Assembly: GCA_902806565.1 (NCBI GenBank)
Contig: CADCXA010000041.1
Coordinates: 826,236-890,235 of the forward strand
Direction: 5' to 3'
DNA length: 64,000 bases
DNA from: Hypoxylon rubiginosum
Lineage: Eukaryota; Ascomycota; Sordariomycetes; Xylariales; Hypoxylaceae
Position 1 is the first letter of the stretch. Every line of letters starts with the position of its first letter. A model generated the notes under the pieces. That model saw only the letters and a list, made by a program, of their open reading frames with translations, searched no databases and was not told where the DNA came from. The position numbers were made by a program, and so were the translations under genes. Below, piece after piece: positions 21,749-32,316 of this stretch.

Positions 21749-22350
21749 AAACAGGCCGGTGCAGGTATTAGAGTACCTCCCAACTCAAGCCGCCTTCTGC
21801 TTCGCTGGGGAATCGACCTGGAGAAGATGAAGAAATCGGTGTCAAAGCGTTACCACTTTGTCCGTTGGTGGGACGGTTCTACCATGGTAAGGTTGCCCGT
21901 TTGACAACATCGTCCAGAAGTACGGGGCTCTTACTACCTGGTTCACCGCGCAGACCTCCACGAGGCACTCCCAACAGCTGCTCGGAACGCCGGTGTCGAG
22001 GTGTTGACCCAGAAGCGAGTTGTTTCGTACGACCTGGTGGTCTGTGCCGATGGTATCAAGTCAATCGCGCGGCTGCCACCCGACGCTCTCCTACCTCGCC
22101 CAGGGCACAGCGCAGATGTTGCTGCGCTACGGCAGTACTTGGCCCTGGGCACGGGCACCAAGAGCGCGCTAGAACAGTACGAGTTACCTCGCAAGCCCTA
22201 AGCAACTCCTGTGCAGGCCAAGACGCGTGAATACCAGCACATCTTGCATATTGACGACGGCGAGAAGTATAAGGTGCGGGACTAGAAGCTCTAGATTAAT
22301 GGCGACGAGAACCCGGTGTTCTGGGATGCGATGAGCGGCGAAAGTGGTTG
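21749..22350 (+). pseudogene. FAD-dependent monooxygenase pseudogene (salicylate-hydroxylase-like)
   Basis: Fragments of a group A flavin monooxygenase in order: Q-A-G-A-G-I-R-V-P-P-N-S-S-R-L-L-L-R-W-G; Y-L-V-H-R-A-D-L-H-E-A-L; A-G-V-E-V-L-T-Q-K-R-V-V-S-Y-D; V-V-C-A-D-G-I-K-S-I-A-R (the D-G motif that binds FAD and NADPH); and a C-terminal block with A-L-R-Q-Y-L-A-L-G-T-G-T-K-S-A-L-E-Q-Y-E-L and H-I-D-D-G-E-K-Y-K-V-R-D. The reading frame has a TGA after the first block. Just there the +1 frame reads F-D-N-I-V-Q-K-Y-G-A, so two compensating indels are likely. Further stops (TAA, TAG, TAG) interrupt the C-terminal part. The N-terminal G-x-G-x-x-G dinucleotide fold and the middle third are absent. 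Fungal salicylate hydroxylases and related phenolic hydroxylases share these motifs; the exact substrate is unknown. Confidence 0.85.
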
Positions 22351-22736
22351 TTTAGTCACGACGCCGAGGTTCGAGCAGCAACTGGCAGCTGTCAGCATCT
22401 GGCAGAGGCGTAGCTGCTCACTAAGCGGTTGCTACGAAAGGTACGAAGGTACGGAGGGGCACTCCCACACTTTTACAACAAGCATCATACAAAACCAATT
22501 GCTCTTTCTGTATTAACCTGATGGCTCTGCCGTGGTGAGTATTGGATTTGGGATGAGCGTGCCATCAATGATGTGGAAGCACGGCTTAAATTAGGTACCT
22601 GGGTACTTTGACTGTTTCAATTAATTGAATTGGTTGGTCCGTGCAGTTCATGTCCACCTCTCTCCCAAACCCATTCGTCGATCTCTCTCCTGCTAATACC
22701 ATCGTCAACTTAGCAGGTGCCTTGTAATTCTTAGGC
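22351..22736. other. Upstream region of the exonuclease gene
   Basis: The first part is the tail of the monooxygenase relic. The rest has a TTAATTGAATTGG run and a pyrimidine-rich stretch (around 22,650-22,715) typical of fungal promoters, just before the start codon. Confidence 0.4.
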
Positions 22737-24392
22737 ATGATGGATGGCGCGCGAAAATCAGAAAACTCAGAAACTAGCTTCGATAGAGATAAGATCCAAT
22801 GGCCATTGAGCTACTCGCTGAAACCCCCTAAGCCGGGTGACCCGCCGCGCCGGTGGTGGAGCCACTCGTACTACCGCGGGCCCCGCGACCGGCCAGCCCA
22901 GATCTTATACAGCGATTCCTTGTCTCGGTCCGAAAGCATCGCCCGGATCTTTCTCAACGAGCCCGTGCTGGGTTTCGACATGGAATGGCCTCTGGACGGA
23001 TACAAAAGTACACGACTCCAGGACAAGGTTGCGCTCATACAAATCGCCTGTGAGCGCAGGATCGCCTTGTTCCACATCGCACTCCACGACGGCCAGACCA
23101 GTCAAGACATTATCGCACCTTCTCTGCGTCTCATAATCGAATCGCCGTCAATTCTTAAGACGGGCGTGTCGGTCTTGCACGCGGACTTCAAAAAACTCAA
23201 AGAGGACCTCCATCTACAACCCCGAGGAGCCTTCGAGTTGAGCCACCTCCACCATCTAGTCTGCCACGGATCGCAAAACCCCGAACGCGTCACGACCAAA
23301 CTCTGCGCATTATCCAAACAAGTCGAGCACCACCTCGGCTTACCTCTCTATAAAGGATCTGTTCGAACAAGCAACTGGAGTCTCCCCTTGAATGGACAAC
23401 AAAAATTATATGCATCTGATGATGCGTATGCGGGTTACATACTTTTTCATTGCATGAACGCGGAGCGACTGAAGATGACCCCCGTTCCGCCGCTTCCGAA
23501 GCTGGCCGAGTCATACCTACCAGCTAAAATGGCACCCATAACTCTTGTTCAGCTCGAGTCAACAATAGACGATGCTCAAAGCGCAGTTATTACTGCCAAA
23601 TCCTTCTCCACTACTGCGAAGAGCAATACGGGACGTGATGACGACAACCGGGAAGCAGAAGCATGTCGACCACCGCAGGCAGAAGACAGCCATGCGAAGG
23701 AGAAAGCTAAAGAAGTTCGCAGCTCTTCATCCGGCAAGTCCTCCGAGCCGGGTGTATCATCTAAGCTTTATGGGAAGCTCGTGTCGCACCGAAAAATGAC
23801 TGCTCTTGCTCGGGACGTCCCAGCCTACATTGTAGCCTCGAATAAAGTTCTAGAAGGACTTGCCAGACACCGACCAGCCAACAAGAGCCAGCTCTTAAAG
23901 ATTCACGGCGTTGGCAGGCACAAGGTGGAGATATATGGAGCAGAATGGCTCCAAATTATCGCCCAGGACCTTGCCGAAAATCCCAGGAAGACGCCCAAGA
24001 ATGCTGCAACGCCGTTACAGCCAACCACCTCGAATCGAGGTCCTAGGATCCGAAACGACCAGGAGCTTCTACTTGCGGATAGCGAAAACATAAGCAAAGC
24101 ATCTGACTTCACGTGCGACCGACTTGAATCCAAGTCGGACCACAAAGACAACTGTAGAGTCGAACCTCTACGATCGTTGGTCCTAGATACGATTCCAAAC
24201 GCGGGTGATATCCACCGGCAACCACCGCCGCGAGACCATGACCGAAAACGTGGGATAATTACAAATATACACCGCTCAAAAGAGTTACACTTGTACCATC
24301 CCTCGCCGAGCACCGGCCTGTCGTTCCAATTAACAGATACCCGACTTGATACCAACGAAGCGCCGGCCGAAAATGATGATAGGGGTGATTAA
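22737..24392 (+). CDS. DEDDy 3'-5' exonuclease with HRDC domain
   Basis: A 551-aa intronless protein joining a WRN/RNase-D-like 3'-5' exonuclease domain (about residues 55-245) to an HRDC domain (about 343-410). Exonuclease motif I is G-F-D-M-E-W (D81, E83), motif II is in V-L-H-A-D-F (D150), and motif III is Y-A-S-D-D-A-Y (Y225-x3-D229), so all four metal-binding acidic residues are present. The HRDC domain reads L-Y-G-K-L-V-S-H-R-K then N-K-V-L-E-G-L-A-R-H-R-P and L-L-K-I-H-G-V-G-R-H-K-V-E-I-Y-G, a nucleic-acid-binding helical bundle. The C-terminal 140 residues are polar and probably disordered. No helicase domain is present, so this is a stand-alone exonuclease of the kind common in filamentous fungi; its role in DNA or RNA metabolism is not known. 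I used the first ATG; the second codon is also ATG. Confidence 0.88.
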   Translation: MMDGARKSENSETSFDRDKIQWPLSYSLKPPKPGDPPRRWWSHSYYRGPRDRPAQILYSDSLSRSESIARIFLNEPVLGFDMEWPLDGYKSTRLQDKVALIQIACERRIALFHIALHDGQTSQDIIAPSLRLIIESPSILKTGVSVLHADFKKLKEDLHLQPRGAFELSHLHHLVCHGSQNPERVTTKLCALSKQVEHHLGLPLYKGSVRTSNWSLPLNGQQKLYASDDAYAGYILFHCMNAERLKMTPVPPLPKLAESYLPAKMAPITLVQLESTIDDAQSAVITAKSFSTTAKSNTGRDDDNREAEACRPPQAEDSHAKEKAKEVRSSSSGKSSEPGVSSKLYGKLVSHRKMTALARDVPAYIVASNKVLEGLARHRPANKSQLLKIHGVGRHKVEIYGAEWLQIIAQDLAENPRKTPKNAATPLQPTTSNRGPRIRNDQELLLADSENISKASDFTCDRLESKSDHKDNCRVEPLRSLVLDTIPNAGDIHRQPPPRDHDRKRGIITNIHRSKELHLYHPSPSTGLSFQLTDTRLDTNEAPAENDDRGD

Positions 24393-25539
24393 GAATTATC
24401 CGATGATTCTCAGCCGATCCGGTTCCTACTACCTTTCTCGACCTTTTCCCGCAATCCAAACGAAGGCGAGCTAAAGAAAGCCCGGCCATTCATCATAAAA
24501 GCACGTTCCGTCTTTCTCTAAGATACCCACCCTCTTGCCGTCGCATAGGAACTCTATGGCTACGGCGACTGTTGTACACATACAATTGGAAAACAGGAAA
24601 ATGCTCGCTTCCATAAATAAGTTACGTTGGAATCGCACGAGAGCTAGTTTCATGTGAAGCTAGTTTGGTCGACACTTAGCTAGAACTCCTTGAATGGCGT
24701 GGCCCGGAGGCAAGCACTTTGCACAGCGAGACCCGCTGAGAGCGATCGAGGAACAGAACTCCCCTGTACGGCCATATTGGCAAAAGCATTGAGCTGCTGC
24801 CCCACACGATCAAACGTGTTGCTAAAGCCTTATATTTGATTGTAGTTTGTTCTGCTGGAGGGCCTTGTCGGCTACTCTTGCGTATGGAGGAAGGATAGGC
24901 CATAGCACGCAACTCAGCAGTCGATCGTGTATCTTAGCCTATTGCCTCAGAGGGGTTAAAGCTCCCTTAATTTCAAACAAACAATCACCTGTACGTAGGC
25001 ACAAGGACCTAAAACGTGATAGCTACAAAGTACTTGGCGAGATAGAGACGCGATAGCGAGCGACCTACACACATGGGTTGGAAAATACATACAACTATGT
25101 ATGAGAGAAAGCCAAGCCTGCTTCAAGGCTTACCTGAGAACCTAGGTAACACCATAGAAATCCATGGCTGACATGTATACCACTTTACGACCAACATTCA
25201 CGGTGGTCGAGTTTAACTATTGTACTGTTTTTATCCATCACGGTCCCATTCCACATCGGCTGCGCCTCAACGGAGATGAGGTTTCTTATGGGGCAGCTGT
25301 TAAAGACTCTTGGATATACGGTATATGCTGTAGAGCAGATATGTTCTTTCAGCTGCATGTTATTATCCTTACCTAACCTGTATGGCACCTGGGCCGCAAC
25401 CTGGAAAGGCAGTTGCTATCATGCAGCGTTCATGAATATTGCACCAATCCCAACACGAATGATCACCTAAAAGGTACCTATGTACTAGTACTTGCTAAAG
25501 GTAGTTGGGGCACTACCACATATTGAATTAAGGCTCACA
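24393..25539. other. Intergenic, no gene recognised
   Basis: About 1.1 kb downstream of the exonuclease. Open frames are short and without motifs. The missing N-terminal half of the neighbouring O-methyltransferase is not found here. Confidence 0.45.
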
Positions 25540-26398
25540 CAAACATATTTCTCTGATACTGTAGCCCACAGCTTTGAGATGATATCCCCATCATTCATGG
25601 CATTTCCCCAGTTTCTCCGCGAGACTGGATATGCCAATCCCACTGATCCGAATCACTGTCCTTGGCACCTTGGTCACCATACGGATCTGTCTCCTTTCCC
25701 TTGGCTGCAAAGTCATCCAGACCACTTCGGCTACTTTCTTCCATGGATGGCCTCTCAGCGAGACGGCCTACCCATATTCCTGGACGTACTGAATTTCGAG
25801 CGAGAGTTTGCCCAGGATACAACTACATCGACCCCTATCTTTGTGGACGTGGGAGGGGCAAGTGGCCATCAATGCATTACCTTGAAGAAAAGGTTTCATA
25901 CCTAGGCTTCCCGGCCGTATCATTCTTCAAGACCAAGAACACATTGTTGCTCAGGTCAAATCGAATCCCTTGCCGGGACTTGAGGGTATCGAAGTACAAC
26001 CATATGACTTCTTCACACCTCAGCCTATCAAAGGTATGGCGGAAGACCCGATTACAATTTGATACGGTTTGACATGTATCACAGGTGCTCGTGCATATTA
26101 TCTCTGAAACATCCTTCACGATTGGCCAAACCACAAGTGTAGGGAGATCCTCCAAAGTATCAAGGTTGCTATGACCGAGGACTCGGTGCTTCTAATTGAC
26201 GAAATGGTTCTCTTGGAGCAGGGAGCCCCCTGGAGAGCCACACAATTGGATATTGCAATGATCACCTGCTTAGCAGCTATGGAAAGGTCGGAGACAGAGT
26301 GGCGGGCTCTACTGGACGACGCCGGCTTCAAGATCTTGAAGGTATGGAAATACACGGAAGAGTGTGAAGATTGCGTGTTGGTTGCTACGCCCAAATAG
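25540..26398 (+). pseudogene. O-methyltransferase pseudogene, 5'-truncated
   Basis: A fungal SAM-dependent O-methyltransferase of the type linked to secondary metabolism, here non-functional. Visible in order: T-Y-F-S-D-T-V-A-H-S-F-E-M-I; F-L-R-E-T-G-Y-A-N-P-T-D; the SAM-binding loop F-V-D-V-G-G-A-S-G-H-Q-C; then after a frame change R-I-I-L-Q-D-Q-E-H-I-V-A-Q-V; Y-D-F-F-T-P-Q-P-I-K-G; an intron (GTATGG...CACAG, about 26,035-26,083); A-R-A-Y-Y-L, a TGA stop, N-I-L-H-D-W (the catalytic-His motif, normally L-R-N-I-L-H-D-W); and the C-terminus ending V-L-V-A-T-P-K at 26398. Lesions are loss of roughly the first 150 codons, a frameshift near 25,900 and a nonsense codon where Arg is expected (CGA to TGA). 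The remaining sequence is well preserved, so inactivation looks recent. Confidence 0.88.
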
Positions 26399-27091
26399 TT
26401 CATAGCTTGTCTCGTTTCTATGGTTCCTATATTATTCTTTCACACGAGAAGAAGCCTAGAACTCGAAGCGCTGTATTATTTTGTCTTTCTAGCCTAGCTG
26501 CTAAAATGAAACTGGTACTTCGAGAGCTTGTGGAAGAGTTGAAGGCTTCCCTTGTTCTTGGTAATATCGTGACGCAAGCCAACCTACAACAACGCTGTCA
26601 CACAAGGAGCTATGAATCTAACAGTAAAGGATGCCTGCGTGCATGATATGCATTGAGGCCATTTGTCTCCTGAACTCAGCCACCCTCCTCTCCAGGCCAA
26701 CACTACTGGCCTTTCGCCCAAGAGGCTGGGGGCCAATAGGCTAAACCCCTGATAAGCGTGTGGCCGCCATACCACCTATCGTAGTCGAAACAAGTTGGTG
26801 TGTAGTCTCACCAAACAAAACATTAGAATATAGGCTATGGATACCCTAGGATGGTTCTTGTTGGATCGCAATATGGTAATCTCATTCGAAAATGTAACCC
26901 AATAGAAGTAGCGGTTATCTGCCTAACTGGGCCAACACTATGCCACGATTCAGGTTCCTGGGCTTTTCCTCGAAGGCGTGAAATACTTGGTAGCGTAGTT
27001 TTCATTATGGCTATCTTAATAAGCTTGATATGCAAGTTTCTCAGGTTGAGAGGCTTGATTACCTGTAGCGTGGTTACCCTTTGAGAATATG
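26399..27091. other. Intergenic, no gene recognised
   Basis: About 690 bp after the O-methyltransferase relic and before the 3' end of the C2H2 gene. Only short frames without motifs. Confidence 0.45.
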
Positions 27092-29020
27092 CTACAAAGC
27101 TGCAAACTCTTCATCAGTGAGAATATGCGATCCTCCAGCACAAATCCAACCGCGTTCTTCTTTCTTCCACTCATAGCCCGCTGTGCATCCACTGGAATGC
27201 TTCATTTTATCGAGAAGTGACATGCTAGTTACCGCCACCTTTTGACCAGCTCGGGTATTCATTAACACTTCTTTGTACTTATCTTCCTCGGTAAGGATCG
27301 ACAACGACGGTTCTTCATGCAGCGATAATTCAGAATTGCTAGAGCCGGAAAATGCCATAGAGTTGTCGGTTAAACTAGGTCCAGACTGATCAGGAACTCC
27401 AGTTTGATATTGACCCAACTCCTCCCCTCCAACTGGGCTGTCGGCGTCCTGTCCAACCTCCTTATCAACATCATCCGAAGCAGCGTCTGACACCAAAGAC
27501 AAGCGAAGACTTTTCTCATCGCTTCCCTCGTGCTCGTCTCCATCATCTTCATCACCCTGAATTGACTCCCGGGCAACGAAGATTGCAAGTTGTTCCTGAT
27601 GTGTGGCAACGTGTCGTTTAAAATCTACCGCTTTGACTAAGCCCCTCTGGCTGACCTTGGACGCGCCCCATTCGTCGCAAAATGGGCAGTCTTTGGCGTT
27701 CAGATGAGTAGGCATGTTGATTCCAGCTTCTACCAGCTTGGATAATCCACCGTCTTCGGGCAGATATCCATGGACCGTAGTGATATGACGAGACATCGCG
27801 TCTGATGAATCGAAACCACCCTCGTCACAAAGAATGCAATTGAAGTAGGATCTATGACTGCGTAGCTCATGGTTGAACCATGACTCACGGTCGCTGAAGA
27901 GTTCTTGCTCACACATCGGCCCGCCTATAGTACAAACATAAGCTTGCAGGTCCCGGAACGCATGGATTCTAGCAAATGATTTAGCCACGATAGCCGCAAA
28001 TCAGGATGTAGAACAACCTACTTCCACGCCTTTTCCGTACGAAAGGACTGTAAAGTACGGCATATGGGGCACGGGAATGGCTCATCGTTTGGCGACAAGT
28101 CTGCTAAACTGGGTAGTCTTAGGGTATTTCTATTATCGAAGGTTGTCAACGCCGTCATCAGCGACACCGTATCATCTTCTGGTTGCTCTTCGTCCCCTAC
28201 GACGAGTTCCAGTGCTCTGTTATCTTGGCCCTTCGTCCGAAAGGGTAAGGGTGTCGCCATGCTAGATAGCCTTTCTGTTGCCGTATCGGTGTAGTCGGAC
28301 TGTAATCGTGCATCGTGGTCAATACTATACATGATGAACTGCTTACGCTTTGCGCTAGCAGTCCCCAATCTCTTCGCGAGCCATTCTGCATCGTCCCGGG
28401 CGAGCTTCCGATACTTGTCTTTCACATGATTGACATAAGCCCACGCAGGTATCGGGTCGGATCGCTGAAGCGCACGTTGAAACCTGTCGACGGGCGCCAG
28501 TCTCCTAACGAATACCCCAATGCGGAAGAGGAATCGGATGCCCTTTGAAATAACATTTAGGAGAATCCGAGCGTCATCCACCGGCGGTTCTTCTATATCG
28601 ATGTCAAAGTCCTCTTCAGTCCCCTCAGACTCATCATCAAACGGACTAGGAATGGCAGAATCGTGATCACCACCTAGTTTGAAAAGCGTCACTACGTAGT
28701 GGATTAGCGGATTCAAGTAGGCGACGGAGTGTCATACAATCACTGATGGCCTCACGGATATCATCAAGGTGCTCGCATATCTGAACTCGGATGCGAGGGG
28801 CCTCTAGCAGCCGATGATCGAGAGAAATCCTTAATGTCGGCCGGTGGAGAGCTCCTAGGTTTCCAGCCCATAGTCCGAATCTGTCTAGGACATCTTTGAT
28901 GGCTGCTTGGTGCTGATCATCATTGTTCTCGGCTCTTAAACCCTCCAAAAGGTCAATAAGGCTCTGCTTAACATCAAAGGCCCGACTAAAGATACTTTCA
29001 GGTGGAGCGGAAGAAGACAT
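27092..29020 (-). CDS. C2H2 zinc-finger protein (fungal acuF-like family)
   Basis: A 603-aa protein of a large fungal family with degenerate C2H2 fingers, often annotated as oxidoreductase acuF-like C2H2 proteins; function unknown. Minus-strand exons are 28738-29020, 28022-28673 and 27092-27968. Intron 1 is 64 bp (GTATGA, CGCTAAT branch, CTAG) and intron 2 is 53 bp (GTAGGT...GCTAG). The N-terminal half is helical (R-F-G-L-W-A-G-N-L-G-A; A-P-V-D-R-F-Q-R-A-L). After a linker come F-P-C-P-I-C with A-W-K-I-H-A-F-R-D-L-Q-A-Y-V-C; F-N-C-I-L-C ... M-S-R-H-I-T-T-V-H; and C-P-F-C-D-E-W-G ... F-K-R-H-V-A-T-H. An acidic tail ends in a YEWKKEERGWICAGGSH motif. The frame is open upstream without ATG, so 29020 is the first start. 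It is divergent from the DUF7580 gene, 421 bp apart. Confidence 0.82.
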
Positions 29021-29441
29021 ATTGGCCCTAGGACATTTTAGCGTTAGGCGTCTCCCCAAATCGTATTGTAGGAGTGTTTGTTCGTCAAGATCCCCCGAGC
29101 CCGAACTTCCATGAGCGGTAGCATGAGAGAGGCCATAACTCTCGTTGGTGCCTACCGTAATCTTCAAAGTATTGCCGACTGCTCAGCCAGTGGCTATGGA
29201 CGCAAAGAGAGGGGTTTATGCGCTGTTTTCCGGACGTGACCGCCCAAGTAACAAGTCAATTGGGTGCCACATTGGCGACAGGTAAGCTGAAATGCGGTAT
29301 GGTTACATGAGCCCCTTACCCCTCTCATCCCCATGCAGGTTCTTCGCAGCTCTTCCTATCCTATCTATCAATACAGAGGGAGTCTCATTGGGGTGTCTTA
29401 CTCTTTACTCTCCCCCTTACTATCTCATCCAAACCAGAACC
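29021..29441. promoter_or_regulatory. Shared upstream region of the divergent C2H2 and DUF7580 genes
   Basis: 421 bp between two divergent start codons. Pyrimidine-rich sequence (CCTCTCATCCCCATG..., CTCTTTACTCTCCCCC) lies just before the plus-strand start. It probably serves both genes; no specific site recognised. Confidence 0.4.
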
Positions 29442-31204
29442 ATGTCGGGGTTCGAGATCGCAGGCCTCGTCCTTGGGGCGTTTCCAATCGCTCTCGAGGC
29501 TCTGAATCAATATGAAGTGGTGAAGGCGCAAATAAAACTCTGGAGAAGAATTCAAGAAGCATACGTAGAATGCAAAGACGATCTCATATGTCAACAACTT
29601 TTGTTCGAGGATAATCTTTTGGACCTCTTATCGATGGCCACGATAGATGAAAGGAAGATAGAGCTACTAATTTCCAACCCGGATGGGGAATGCTGGAAAG
29701 ACGAATCGCTTACAGACCTTTTAGAGCAAGAGCACTACGAACCGTACCGTAGATGCATCAATGCCATGGAGCGAACTATGAAGGAGCTAAACCATGAGTT
29801 GGGTCTCGATGCGGAGTATGTCCAGCAAAAGCTGGGCAGTTCAGTAAGCCTAGTCTTGTAGACGCTCGATTGTTACCTCCTACCTACTGATACGGATACA
29901 AGATACGGCACAGCAGACTATCCAGCATTAGATACCAACTCTGGAGAGTGCATTTCACCACAGGGGGAAAGGTTAGCAGGCGACAAAAGCTGGTAGAACA
30001 GCTCAAGAGCCATAACGAGAAGCTTGCGAAACTTCTCACAATGAGCAAAAAGAAGAGAGAGAGACAGGCGACGAGACACCCAGCGATCGACTCAACTTTG
30101 TGTAACTTTTGGGTCAGCGCCGGTAGACTCTTCAAAGCCCTCTCACATGTCTGGTGCTGCAGCTGCTCCGACGGGCAACACTCGGTCAAATTGCTACTTC
30201 AGCAACGGCTCAATAACGAGCCCGATTTCAACATCGTATTCGCAAAGAACTCGTACTCACGATGGGAGATACGGAAGACCCGGATATCAGAACAGAGCGA
30301 ACCGGGTTCACAACTAATTCGCCCTGCGAGTACCAACGTGCCGGAAATTACCACCCATCAGCCGAAACACAGGGACACCCGTCCATCGAAGTCTTCTATG
30401 AAGTCTTCCGCAAAGAGCGCGAGCACATCTCTGCTGATTCAAAAGTTAGTCGTGAGAAGCTATCTTGAGCCACGATAGCAATAACTAACTCGTCTAAGGT
30501 CACTATCATTGACAGTCACTACACCAAACTATTCGGCTGAATATGATCCTGTCGGGGTTATCTCCAATCTCTGTTCTTCGCTTAACATGGAAAACGACTG
30601 CTACGGCTATTTCCGTGGAGAGGAGTATAGGTATTACGTTTATAGGGCCAATAAGCACAATACTGATAGGTTTTGCTTATCGACATTGGACGAAGTGCTC
30701 CGACAACTCGACCGCAGACAGCGGTACTCGCTCGCACTAACACTAGCCTCCTCGTTCATCCAGTTACGTGAAACTCCATGGTTAAGCAAGCCTTGGACAA
30801 AGTCGGACATCGTCTTCATGAACTCACCTGAAGATTCGAACAGGTTCCTCCTCAGCCAGCCGCACCTACACCACGATCCTAGAACAGCGGCCGACAATCG
30901 GCAAGGCACAAGCGACCACCAATCAAATTCTAGGAATCCCCTTGTTGACCTCGGAGTTCTGCTTCTTGAATTATGTTTCGGGACAACCTTAGAAGATCGT
31001 CTAAACGCAGATAACAGGGATAGGTTCATGGCGGCTCTGGATTGGCAAGAAAAGGTCAACGACGAGACGGGGTTGGATTATTCTAACGCAGTTCTCTGGT
31101 GTCTCGTCGGATACCGGTCGATACAACCAGAGAAATGGAGACAAGTGATGTTTCAGACTGTGGTGAAGCCTTTAGAGAAGACTTGCCAGCACCTGCTTAT
31201 CTAA
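29442..31204 (+). CDS. DUF7580-family protein with HeLo-like N-terminus
   Basis: A 549-aa fungal-specific protein. Exons are 29442-29843, 29903-30444 and 30499-31204 (introns of 59 and 54 bp; GTAAGC...ACAAG and GTTAGT...CTAAG). The N-terminus, M-S-G-F-E-I-A-G-L-V-L-G-A-F-P-I-A-L-E-A, is the hydrophobic amphipathic helix typical of HeLo/Goodbye-like and DUF7580 proteins, some of which act in programmed cell death or allorecognition. The C-terminal third carries the DUF7580 pattern: Y-S-L-A-L-T-L-A-S-S-F-I-Q-L, T-P-W-L-S-K-P-W-T-K-S-D-I, N-P-L-V-D-L-G-V-L-L-L-E-L-C-F-G, which resembles the alphaF-alphaG region of a degenerate kinase fold. No catalytic kinase residues are seen. Function unknown; the pairing with a divergent C2H2 gene is notable. 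I chose the ATG at 29442 because it begins the conserved helix. Confidence 0.8.
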
Positions 31205-31349
31205 TCTCAATGGCGGTGCATGGAATGCCCGAGTTTTACAAGCTTATTGTATCATGTTTCTTCTAGACTAATGCTACTGCTTGAACAGGTGACGGTCGAC
31301 TACTATGTCCAAGAGTACTTACGCTATGGCTTTCGCGGACCTTGTAACT

Positions 31350-31530
31350 AGTACCGCACACATGAACTCAACTTTAACGACGAGTTGGCCTCAACTAGGG
31401 AGTACCCCGAGTTAAAGTTCAAGGTACCTGCTACGATTATTATGGCTAATAACGACGAATACGTACCACCGCCTGGTCTCGCCGACAGTATGGAGAACTG
31501 CTTCGCCTCTAGGTAGGGTTTCATTGCGGC
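31350..31530 (+). pseudogene. Possible alpha/beta-hydrolase C-terminal fragment (DUF1749-like)
   Basis: A plus-strand frame reads F-N-D-E-L-A-S-T-R-E-Y-P-E-L-K-F and then V-P-A-T-I-I-M-A-N-N-D-E-Y-V-P-P. The second part resembles the acid-residue strand of DUF1749-type alpha/beta hydrolases (...D-E-Y-V-P). The frame has no start and ends in TAG. No other piece of the gene is found, so this is at most a small relic, and the family match is weak. Confidence 0.35.
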
Positions 31531-32316
31531 GAGGGTCTTGAGACTAAAAGTCATGTTATATTCCCACCTATAGCAATAGATAGATTAAATGGCCCGGTTT
31601 CGATACCCCCAAATTGTGTATTATGATCACTAAATGATAAGGAACTTCCAAGGCCATGTATCAAGAAATGGGAGGTAAGCTTACTCCTAGGCCAGCACCA
31701 CTAGATGCGTGCATCCTTCGGGACTGCTAAACTGCATCACCAAGATAGAAGTGAACCGTAGAATCAACCAATGGACGTTCAAAGCATGGTGGCATGTAGG
31801 TATATACTTAGGAGGAATGGTAACATGATACGTTTGTCTTTTTTATCTACCTTAGGTACCTACGCTTAAATACCACCTGCCCATCACTAATATGATTAAG
31901 CGGTTAGGCCCCTGAGATTTTAATGTCTTCCAGCCACGGCATAATCGGTTCTATTATCGGGAATAGGATCAGGAGGATCATGTACGTGAATTGGACGAGA
32001 AATCTAGGTATCACGCATTTCGATTCTGATACGTCAGCCCCGTATGCTGTGCAACAGCTTTCTACCAGACTCGTGCATGATGGAGGTCAGCAGGAATGCT
32101 ATACTCACACTTGGGGGTTCCCGTAGACGTGAACCGTAGACGTGAAGAATTACCCTTTTAATTTAAATTTGTTCTTAATGTGCCCCTTATCTTGGCCGAA
32201 CTGGCTCGTCATATCGTTGAATTTGACTGGTCAACATCCAACCTCAAATCTCTGTCACTTTTCGCAAAGCTCGCTCAGCTCGTACACGGCTTTATTCTCT
32301 AACACAGGGAATTAAG
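31531..32316. other. Intergenic, no gene recognised
   Basis: Nearly 800 bp without coding content. It has a perfect 13-bp direct duplication, CGTAGACGTGAAN (near 32,123-32,148), and TACCTTAGGTACCTAC near 31,850. The end is the promoter of the rhodopsin-like gene. Confidence 0.45.

Noticed and set aside
28667..28740. Apparent frameshift between the first two parts of the C2H2 gene
   Set aside because: A 64-bp intron with GTATGA donor, CGCTAAT branch and CTAG acceptor restores the frame exactly.
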